Shown: positions 1-7,682 of the stretch, piece after piece
Layout of the letters: every line of letters starts with the position of its first letter
How positions within the stretch are numbered: position 1 is the stretch's first letter
DNA from: Candidatus Phytoplasma solani
GTDB lineage: Bacteria > Bacillota_I > Bacilli_A > Acholeplasmatales > Acholeplasmataceae
DNA length: 64,000 nucleotides
Direction: 5' to 3'
Assembly: GCF_040126175.1 (NCBI RefSeq)
Contig: NZ_CP155828.1
Span: forward strand, 186,001 to 250,000
Program-made: the position numbers and the translations under genes
Notes under the pieces: generated by a model
Told to the model about the DNA's origin: nothing
Seen by the model: the letters and a program-made list of their open reading frames with translations, nothing else
The model's database searches: none

Positions 1-2
1 TT

Positions 3-1535
3 TTGCCTATTGATTTGCAATTATCTTTATCTACACAAATGAATCAAAAATTTAATTGGGGCCCACACGAGCATACCAAATATTTATTGACAGATTTAGA
101 AAATTTAAAAGAATATAAAAATATTCCAATTCAACATATTTATCGAGATACAAATACACTTTATAATAGCAAAGAAAAACAGTATTTTGATTTGATTTTC
201 GGAAATTCTCATTCCTTAAAACAAAAAGTTTATAATTCAAATGATCAAAAAATTCAAATTATCAACTTTTCTAAAAATCCAGATAAAATTCAAAAATTTT
301 ATGGAACTCTCAATTTTTTACCACCTGAATTATTAGGTTTTTATTTTGAAGATGAAAACCCAACTCAAGAAACTACTAAAATGTATGAATCTACAACTTT
401 AGAAGAATTTTTGGATATTAGAAAAAAAAATACTAAAAAAATTTATTTTATTTGGAATATTAATAAAATAGCTGAAAACATGGCTTTTGCTCAAAATCTA
501 ATAACAAATATGAATCAAAAATATCCTTTTTTACAAAAACAAGAATTTTTAGAAAAAATTTATTTTTCTGCTAAACAAAAAGATATAACTTCAAATCAAA
601 TTCAACAAATAATTGATGAACACATTCAACAACTAAAAAACAACCTAAATAACAAAATTAATACTGAAAATCCATTTCCAAATTCTTGGTTTTTGACCGA
701 AACATTAAAAACAATTATTACACAAGAAATAGATAAAAATTTTCAAAAACCCTACCATTCTATAAGTGAAATAGAAAATAGTATTTTAGAAAATATCCAC
801 CAAAAAATTTTAGAAAACAAAAAAAACATCATCCAAAATAAAATTAAAGAATTAGTAAATAATTTTAAAATCAATCATCCTTGGTTTGAAAACAATCAAA
901 TTTCACATTTAAAAAAACTACTATATAATAAAAATAATGAATTATATTTATTACCATTAAGTTTAAAAGATATGGATATCGAAATAATTTACAATAATTT
1001 TGAAAATATCAAAAACTATCAGTTGCTAAAAATAATTAATAATAAATGGAAACAAAACTTAAATTACTTTAATTTCCGTTATCCTCATTTTACTCAAAAA
1101 GAAATTAAAAACATTATTACTGATAAGGTAAAATCAGAATTATTTCAGCCTAGGGTTTCTTTGGAACAAATTAACCAAGAAATTCAAAAAACAATAGATG
1201 AAAACGAAATCAGAATAATTAATAATTTTCAAAATGAAATGTCTGAAAATATCGATCAATTATTAATAGAAAAAAAATTATATAAAAACATACCATTAAA
1301 CAAAATCAACACTATTCACAAAGAATTACTAGTTCTTGTCAAACAAGAATTAAAAAAAACGGACTCCAACGAAAATAAAATACAACAAAAAATTAAAAAT
1401 TTTCTTGAAAATTATCAAATAACACCTTTTTCAAACCCTTTATTATCGTTTTTTCAAGACAAAATAACACTTATTGCAATTATTTCAATTGTTACCATTT
1501 TAATTTTTTTTATAATAAGTAAAATAAAAAAATAA
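3..1535 (+). CDS. hypothetical protein with C-terminal membrane anchor (5' partial)
   Basis: The reading frame is open from the first codon of the window and no ribosome-binding site is visible, so the gene very probably starts upstream. The visible 510 residues are rich in Lys, Asn, Gln and Ile, are mostly predicted helical, and end in a single hydrophobic segment (about residues 484-505, core LIAIISIVTILIFFII) followed by a short basic tail. That suggests a tail-anchored or stop-transfer membrane protein with its bulk on one side of the membrane. I do not recognise a family. Motif-like stretches (xxHPWFxxNQI, YPHFTQKEI, YPFLQKQEF) recur about every 180-250 residues and may mark a repeated domain. 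Nothing is co-transcribed downstream; the next 1.3 kb is decayed DNA. The context (repeats, remnants) suggests an accessory gene. Confidence 0.75.
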   Translation: MPIDLQLSLSTQMNQKFNWGPHEHTKYLLTDLENLKEYKNIPIQHIYRDTNTLYNSKEKQYFDLIFGNSHSLKQKVYNSNDQKIQIINFSKNPDKIQKFYGTLNFLPPELLGFYFEDENPTQETTKMYESTTLEEFLDIRKKNTKKIYFIWNINKIAENMAFAQNLITNMNQKYPFLQKQEFLEKIYFSAKQKDITSNQIQQIIDEHIQQLKNNLNNKINTENPFPNSWFLTETLKTIITQEIDKNFQKPYHSISEIENSILENIHQKILENKKNIIQNKIKELVNNFKINHPWFENNQISHLKKLLYNKNNELYLLPLSLKDMDIEIIYNNFENIKNYQLLKIINNKWKQNLNYFNFRYPHFTQKEIKNIITDKVKSELFQPRVSLEQINQEIQKTIDENEIRIINNFQNEMSENIDQLLIEKKLYKNIPLNKINTIHKELLVLVKQELKKTDSNENKIQQKIKNFLENYQITPFSNPLLSFFQDKITLIAIISIVTILIFFIISKIKK

Positions 1536-1546
1536 TGTTAAAAAAT

Positions 1547-1596
1547 TTTATAAAAATTAAATTTAAAAAAAGTTCAAAAAAAAATATAGTTACTGC
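1547..1596 (+). repeat. dispersed repeat, copy 1
   Basis: About 50 bp starting tttataaaaattaaat and ending atatagttactgc, nearly identical to 24091-24136 apart from A-run lengths. Both copies lie just outside accessory membrane-protein genes. The rest of the flanks differs, so the shared block is short and sharply bounded. It could be an end sequence of a lost mobile unit or a conserved regulatory block. Confidence 0.65.
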
Positions 1597-1810
1597 AAAA
1601 ATTCGATGAGTTTCTCAATAATTTTTAAATTATTTTTGGTTTTTTGAAAGAAAGTAAAAATAAAACTTTTTTATTTTATAATTTGTTGTAGCATTTGGGG
1701 TGCGCCTTGTTGTCGTTGAAACATTTTTTTTAACTAAAATTTAAATTATAATTGATTTAGTTTTTAATTTTAATTCAAAACATGGCTTAAAAAACTTCAA
1801 TCAATCAACA

Positions 1811-1844
1811 AAAAAAGAGACTTTTTAAGGGTCTCCTTTTTTTT
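1811..1844 (+). terminator. rho-independent terminator
   Basis: A GAGAC / GTCTC stem is preceded by an A-run and followed by eight T. It lies about 280 nt downstream of the tail-anchored protein gene and may end that transcript. Confidence 0.55.
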
Positions 1845-1905
1845 AATTAAAATTACAAATAGTTTTTATTTTTATGTTTCATTGTTAATACAATTTATAA
1901 TTTAT

Positions 1906-2400
1906 TTAAACTAATTTTTCAATTTCTTCTTTCGTAATTGTTTCTTATTCTAAAAGTTGATTTGCTATTTTATCTTATAATGTTTGATTTTCTTTTTTTA
2001 TTATTTTTGATTTGGTTCTGAATTTAAGTTATCTACAATTTCAATAGTTGTTATAACTTCAAGAACTTCTACTTTTTCAGCTACTGCTTCTTCAGGAGTT
2101 TTTGGAGCTGATTTGATAGTGTCTTTTTTTGTAGTTTCATTTGTTTCAACCGTTTTAGTAACTTTTTTACCAACTCAAACTTTCTAAATTATAAGTGATG
2201 CAAACACAACTAACATTACAACCATCCCTAAGGCGATTAAATTATCTTTTTTTTGTTCTTCTTTCTTATTATGGTTTTCGCAATGAATTAAATGCAAAAG
2301 TAAATATTTCGGTTTGAATGAAATACTTAGAGTTTTAGATGGAATAAAAATGAATTAGAAAAATCTTTATTCAAGTTTTGATATAATTTAATTTTTTCTT
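1906..2400 (-). pseudogene. decayed membrane protein / FtsH (HflB)-like C-terminal remnant
   Basis: On the minus strand a broken frame can be followed. A stretch around 2290-2320 reads YLLLHLIHCENHNKKEEQ, then a strong hydrophobic segment (about 2190-2250, LIALGMVVMLVVFASLII) ends at a TAG, followed by a TGA. After those come a Thr/Glu/Lys/Val-rich linker (about 2040-2160) and a tail resembling the C-terminus of FtsH proteases (DKIANQLLE, stop, ETITKEEIEKLV) with two further TAA stops. Phytoplasmas commonly carry many ftsH/hflB copies in mobile units, so a dead copy is plausible. The catalytic AAA and HExxH parts are not visible, and the upstream half may be from another gene. The FtsH assignment rests only on the short tail. 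Confidence 0.45.
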
Positions 2401-2739
2401 GTATGTTTTGTTAGGGTGGAGTGGTTTATTGTTTGTTGATGAATTAATAAAGCCAAATGTAAGTAATTATAATAATTATTTTGTTTTTTTTATTAAAAAT
2501 TGTTTTATTATCATGAATTTTTATTCCTTTTGTATTTTTTTTAATAGCAATTTCTATAAAAAATACTATTAATTATAATATATTATATATACATCAAAAA
2601 AAGTTTAACGATCAGAAAAATTAATTTTCTAAGATTTTTACTTGTTTTTTGTTATGTTTTTATGATTTTTTTAATTTCTTTATCAATCACTTTTTTATCT
2701 AAAATTTAGTAATTTCAAGATATGCACATTAATTAGATA

Positions 2740-2748
2740 TGTTATAAT
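2740..2748 (+). promoter_or_regulatory. extended -10 promoter element
   Basis: TGTTATAAT lies about 115 nt upstream of the start of the secreted-protein gene at 2862. The -35 region is not convincing, as is usual for extended -10 promoters. The same TGnTATAAT form precedes several other genes in this window. Confidence 0.45.
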
Positions 2749-2861
2749 ATGCATATAGGAAAATCAAACTTTAATATAATATATTTTGATAATTTTTACT
2801 TGTTAACAACATTTTAAATGGGTTTTCTTATAAAAACTAAAAATAAGGAGAAGTTTTATTT

Positions 2862-3656
2862 ATGATGAGAAATATTATGATGAGAAATAACAAAATAAAA
2901 TTTAAATTATTATTTATAATTATTGTTTTATTACCTTGTGTTTTATCGTTTAATAATTTTGTTTTCGCTATTACAGAAATACAAAAACTAGAAAATAAAA
3001 ATTTATCAAAAGAACTAATTCAAAAAATGAATCCCATTATGACAACTTTTTTGGATGATGATATTCCAATGCCATCCTTTTTTGTCAATCAATTTAATAC
3101 TCTGGGTTGTGTAGAATTTAAACAAAGCAATGATATTAATTGTTATGATTATAAATTTGTTCATCATTATGATTTTGAAGGAAGATTAATGACTATGCAA
3201 CAATATAATCCTGATGGTTCGTTAAAATATAAATTTTTTTATGTATACAGTGACGATAAAAAAAAATTACAAGTTATTGAAATATATCTTCCAGAAGAAA
3301 ATAAAAAACCATTTTTTAAATTTGTAAATAGTCATAACGATGAAGGTAAATTGATAAAAATTCAAGAATTTTTTTTAGGTTTTGAAGGTGATATTTATAT
3401 CCCTGTTTACAGTAATAAAAATTTATTATTTTATATAAAAAAATATAGTTTTCAAGATGAATTCAAATGTTTATATAAATTTATATACAACGGCGATCAT
3501 CAATTAGAAAAAATTGGAAAATACAATGATATTTTGTCAACAGAAGAAACAAAAACATCTTATATTTCATACAACAAAAAACAAGAATTTTCAGAGATTG
3601 CAGATTTTAATAATTATGGTTTTAATCTTTGTACTTTTGTAAACACAATAAAATAA
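2862..3656 (+). CDS. putative secreted protein with N-terminal signal peptide
   Basis: 264 residues. A basic N-terminus with an internal direct repeat (MMRNIMMRNN) is followed by a hydrophobic core (about residues 16-34, LLFIIIVLLPCVLSF) and a probable cleavage site after FVFA near residue 36. The mature part has no further membrane segment and looks globular, rich in Tyr/Phe/Asp/Lys, with several short blocks of the form YxxDGSLKYKFFY or YNGDHQLEKIGKY that resemble a weak beta repeat. AAGGAG (2845-2850) lies 11 nt before the first ATG; the in-frame ATGs just downstream could also be used. No family is recognised. Phytoplasmas secrete host-acting effectors through Sec, and this is a candidate by architecture only. 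The gene stands alone, with its own promoter-like element and a terminator downstream. Confidence 0.8.
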   Translation: MMRNIMMRNNKIKFKLLFIIIVLLPCVLSFNNFVFAITEIQKLENKNLSKELIQKMNPIMTTFLDDDIPMPSFFVNQFNTLGCVEFKQSNDINCYDYKFVHHYDFEGRLMTMQQYNPDGSLKYKFFYVYSDDKKKLQVIEIYLPEENKKPFFKFVNSHNDEGKLIKIQEFFLGFEGDIYIPVYSNKNLLFYIKKYSFQDEFKCLYKFIYNGDHQLEKIGKYNDILSTEETKTSYISYNKKQEFSEIADFNNYGFNLCTFVNTIK

Positions 3657-3756
3657 ATCATTATGATTCAACATAGCGAATGTTGGTAATTTTATGATAA
3701 ATAATAATTTTTAATAATATAAATAAGGTACCTAACCAAAAAAATATTGAAAATCA

Positions 3757-3797
3757 AAAACTAAATTGTTTATTAAAATAAACAGTTTAGTTTTTTT
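3757..3797 (+). terminator. rho-independent terminator
   Basis: The hairpin CTAAA(T)TGTTTA / TAAACAGTTTAG is followed by TTTTTTTG, 100 nt after the secreted-protein gene. Its sequence is closely related to the hairpin at 23363-23407 beside the SVM-type gene. Confidence 0.75.
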
Positions 3798-4237
3798 GTT
3801 TTTCTAAGTTGTGATAAAAAAAGAGTAATAAAAAAATGTGTTTAATAATTTTAAACTTTCACAATAATTCAAAAAAACTAGAAGTAATAAAAAAAATGAA
3901 AAAAACAATACAAGAATTAAAGATAGTCAATTGTGTCCCCCCCCCACTAGATTAAATTTTTGATTAAATAAAAAATACGTTTTTATTCTTGAAAAGAATA
4001 GATGATAAGCGAACAAAGCTTTTTTTAAATCATTAAATAAAATCGAAATCATTGAATATTAAGGAGAGTTATTCTAACACCTTTGCCATATAACTTGTGC
4101 ATGCTTTATTTCTCTACTGTCTTATTCCTTAATACCCACCTAAGAAAAAAATATTAGTATTTTCAAAAGTAATTATTACAAAATATTTTTAATAAAGTTG
4201 TTATTTTTATACGGATAGATTAATTGTGTTTTATTCA
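3798..4237. other. intergenic, no intact gene; contains a C9 tract
   Basis: No open frame longer than about 25 codons has coding character. A run of nine C (3937-3945) is the longest G/C homopolymer of this kind seen here and is out of keeping with the AT-rich background. A short frame before it (MKKTIQELKIVN) could be a gene remnant. Nothing else is recognisable up to the intron end. Confidence 0.5.
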
Positions 4238-4524
4238 GTGATTTGTCTTTGCTGTTTTATTTACAATCACCCCCGTCCAAACCGTGCGAGCAAGTTTCCA
4301 AGCACACGGTTTTCCATAATTTATTTCCGTTTCAATAAATTACTAGCTATTTTCGCCTTGTGAAGGTCGTTAACCTTCGCCCAGGTAGGTCAATGTGTTA
4401 ATTTATTCCAAAATTAACTTTGAACTTTCTACGACTACTAAATAGCTTCTTTATCCTTGGCTATTGGGGCTTTTATTTTCCAATTTATCAATTTAATGAC
4501 TTGGCTTTAGATCGTGATAGAATC

Positions 4525-7056
4525 ATGGCGTTTCAGAGTTTAATCTTATTACCATGAGCCCCACACACCACCGTGCGAGCAAAGTTTCCAAGCACACGGC
4601 GGTTCCAAGTTTCTAGCTTTATGGATTGCGTTTATTTATTTATGAATTATTTCTTGATGTTTGTTCTAAAATTTAGTATTTGTTGTTGAGTTATTGGTGT
4701 GTGGCATGTGATACACAAAGCTTTCGTTTCTTTATTACGAACGCTTTGCTAGTTTTTATTTCTTACTGTTTTTTTGTGGTGAATTTGTAATTTTTGATTA
4801 CTTTTTCCACATTTCTCGCATGTCTCAGCCCCTAGCCTGTCGAATAATTTGGTGCGTCCTTTATAGATATTGGGATTTGGTATTGAGTCCTCGCATTTAA
4901 AATTGCGTTTCATCTTTACCTTACCCCAATTAAAGGTTTCCCAAATTTCACACATGACTTTGATTTTATTCTTGGTCTTGTATTTTATTCCGAATGTTTT
5001 AGTTTTAGGTATGTTGTATTTCTTCCGCACTTTTGCGACGGAAGTACTAAACTTTCTTGCAAATGTTTTCAGGAGTGAATAAGTTGCGATGTAGTATAAC
5101 TTTCCTAATTGGGCTATATTACCTGCGTAGGCATAGTAATTCGTAAACCCTCTTAGTCTTGCTTTGTAACTTCTGATAATTTCTAACAATTCAAAAGAGT
5201 GGAGATCCTCTTGGTGTTTGATTTTTTTCTTCTTGTTGACCCTTTCGGTTATTCAAAGCGTATTTTTCAACTTTTGCTTTGTTGATTTTTAATCTTGTTC
5301 TTCCGTTTAGTTTAGGATCTTGTAGTCCCCTTTGGGTTTTAGTTTTCGATGGGATTGACTGATAGGTCATATCCCAGAAATTCTACTCCTTTTTTGCTTT
5401 TCGAGATTGTAGATTTTTCAGTGGATACGACTAATTTTAGTTCTTCTTGTAAGTAATTCTTAATCGTATCCATTACTTTGTATGCAAGTGTTATATTGTC
5501 TGAACTTATTCCAATGATAAAATCGTCTGCATATCTAATATATTCAAGTCTAGTTGGTTTCTTGGAATTGATACAAACTTCTTTAAGTTGTTTTTTAAAC
5601 TCTTGATATTTGTCTGTTGTTCCATTTACCTTCTTTTCTTTTGCCATAAGTCTCGATTTCTGGCTATATTCAGGGTTTATTTTACTTTTCCATCTCCCCA
5701 TTGATGACTTTTTTTTAATTTATCCTCGATGAAGTTATCTAATTCATTTAACATGATGTTTGACAGGATGGGTGAGATAATGCCTTCTTGCGGGGTTCCT
5801 GAATATGTTGGTTCTATATTTCCCTTGTTTCATTACTCCACTTTTTAACATTTTATAAATCATTTTAATGAGTTTATGCTTTTTAATGCTTTTTTGGAGT
5901 AATTTGATTAGAGTTTCGTGATTAACTGTTCCGAAAAAATCTTTTAAGTCAATTTTGACGAAGTAGTTTATCCCTTGAAATCTTTGTTCAAAACGCTTTA
6001 AAGCATCTTGACAGGTTTTTTTAGGACGGAATCCGTAGCTCCATTCGGAAAACGTGGGTTCATAGACTGCTTCGAGTTGCATACGTATGATTTCTTGTAC
6101 TACTCTATCTTTTATGGTAGGTAGTCCAAGTTGGTCTTGTTTTGCCATTGCTTTTGGGGATTTCTACATATTTCACGGGTTTGGGTATATATTTGTTTTC
6201 CCTTACCAGTTGTCGGATGTGTTGGATATCTTTTAACGTATATCCATCGATTGTTTCCCCATCTATTCCTGATGTGCCCGCTCTCTTGTTATTACTTATT
6301 TTGTTAAAAGCTACGAAATAACTCTCTTCAAGGTTGGTAATTTTTTGGAATCGTTTACAATTTGCAATTTTTGAATTTTTTGCAATCTCATTGAGTTGCT
6401 TCAATTCTGTAGAAAGCTTAGAATTATTTGTTAATAATTCAGTTGTTGACATACTTATCAACTCCTTTCTTCATCCAGAATTAAAGCTGAAATTTGGTTC
6501 CCCTTTCGCCTTGTGAGGGTTGTTATCCCTTTCTTTGGTAGGTCAGTGCATTAATTTATTCCAAAATTAACTTTGAACTTTCTACGACTACTACGGTTAT
6601 GCTTTTCCCTTGAATCTACCAACTTAATGATATTTTAACTAGTTACCTAGTGATTTTTAGGGAGATAGAAGTTACTCTAATTTACGACCAATTCCTTTAG
6701 GTGAGATGACCTTAGCTTAGGTAAATACCGTTGAGCCAGGTGAATAATTAGCTTTTTTACTTGATAATTTTAGATATTAGAATCCTTGATATCTAAATAG
6801 CTAATTTCAGAGTCTTTTGCTATTATCTCTGAGTTACTTGATTACATTTTTTTATTCTCTTAGACTCATTTCAGAGCTTATCCATAGGAATATCATCTTG
6901 CGGGATCGTCTTAGGTAATAGTTTCCCTTCAATCCGCTTTCAATCTCTGCTGTAATTTTTGGTTCTTTCGTTCCGAAAACCGAGATCGTGATGTCACATA
7001 TTATCTTGTGTGTGGGAGTGGTTAATTCCTTAGTAAATTAGGCATCTTTCTCGCCC
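4525..7056 (-). mobile_element. inner group II intron carrying a degraded reverse transcriptase
   Basis: The minus-strand 5' end is GGGCGAGAAAGATGCC at 7056. Domain I spans roughly 7056-6640, and the reverse transcriptase lies in domain IV (6452-4647). Domain V is at 4567-4604 (CCGTGTGC...GCACGG), then domain VI ends ACGCCAT at 4525 with A residues 7-8 nt before the end. Flanking outer-intron sequence reads AGAATC just before and GATTCT just after, a perfect 12-bp palindrome when the insert is removed. The putative EBS1 loop in domain I (minus strand GATTCT, 6779-6784) is perfectly complementary to AGAATC, the expected IBS1 position. This fixes both boundaries well. Length is 2532 nt. Ribozyme parts look conserved while the protein is frameshifted, so mobility would need a reverse transcriptase supplied in trans. 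Confidence 0.82.
4647..6452 (-). pseudogene. group II intron reverse transcriptase/maturase, frameshifted
   Basis: The start ATG at 6452 has AAGGAG about 10 nt upstream, inside domain IV. The pieces in order are: N-terminal RT0-RT2 (6452-6105, GTSGIDGETIDGY, PKSNGKTRP); RT2-RT4 (6148-5744, LGLPTIKDRVVQ, WSYGFRPKKTCQDAL, VKIDLKDFFGTVNH); the palm with the intact YADD active site (5701-5339, RYADDFIIGI); the maturase X region (5189 on, RLRGFTNYYAYAGN); and an HNH endonuclease (CEKCGKSNQKLQIHHKK, then in another frame CITCHTPIT), ending at 4647. At least four frame changes separate these pieces, near 6120, 5780, 5200-5340 and 4750. With an HNH domain and all RT blocks still readable, inactivation appears recent. 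Confidence 0.9.
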
Positions 7057-7569
7057 GATTCTCCAAGTTACTCTAATTATCGACCTTTGTCCTTTAGGTG
7101 CAGTAACCGTTTATGTTTTTATGTCTTTCCTGACTGTCGGTGAGATTCCAGGTTTTCTTTATTGATAAACTATCCAATACGAAACTTTTCTATTGATAGA
7201 TTCTGGACTGAATGACTTCAGTAGTTTGCATAACAGGTTATTTTATTACATCTTCTTTTCTTCTTAGGCCATTGCGCAGGCTTATCCATGGGACAATTTG
7301 ATTGCGGGGGGTCATATTGATTAACAACTACTTCATCTCAACTCGCTTTTATGGTTTGCTGTAATTCATTTGTCTTTTGTTAAGTAAACCAACCCCATAT
7401 TCTTTCAGTGTTTATCGCACTGGTTATTGGTTAGATAACACGATAATTAAGCATCTTTGGCGCCCTTATGAAATAAGTAAATATTTTTTTTGTTAAGATA
7501 ATATCTTTGAAATAAAATAAAAAATTTTATTCATGTTTTGTGATTTTAATTTTAAATTAAGTTTAATTG

Positions 7570-7578
7570 TGTTATACT
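7570..7578 (+). promoter_or_regulatory. extended -10 promoter element
   Basis: TGTTATACT lies 105 nt upstream of the coiled-coil gene at 7683 and just outside the intron end. No clear -35 is seen. Confidence 0.4.
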
Positions 7579-7682
7579 AAAGGTAATGATGTATATTTTA
7601 AAGATGAAACTCTTAGAAAATTTAAAAATTAAATAATTTTTAATCAAAAATTTCTTATTAAGTTAAAATTAAAGGAAAATTT

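Larger units (their letters stand above)
4238..7465 (-). mobile_element. outer group II intron (ORF-less), interrupted by a second intron: twintron
   Basis: Read on the minus strand, the intron starts GGGCGCCAAAGATGC at 7465 and runs through domain I (7465-7057). It is then broken by the inner intron and resumes at 4524 with the same pre-ORF segment that the inner intron has before its own ORF (4354-4445 is about 85% identical to 6509-6590). Only about 40 nt of domain IV follow, with no ORF. Domain V is at 4279-4312 (ACCGTGTGC, GAAA-type turn, GCACGGT). Domain VI has a bulged A seven nt before the proposed 3' end (...ACAAATCAC, 4238). Without the insert it would be about 696 nt. The 3' boundary is inferred from the DVI fold. 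The 5' flank (..TTTCATAA) shows no good pairing with the domain I loop at about 7175-7195, so the intron may have landed ectopically or drifted. Confidence 0.8.

Noticed and set aside
4238-4624. Simple tandem duplication of domain V
   Set aside because: The copies are preceded by different domain IV contexts and followed by different domain VI stems, and the 5' part shows the same doubling; nesting explains it better.
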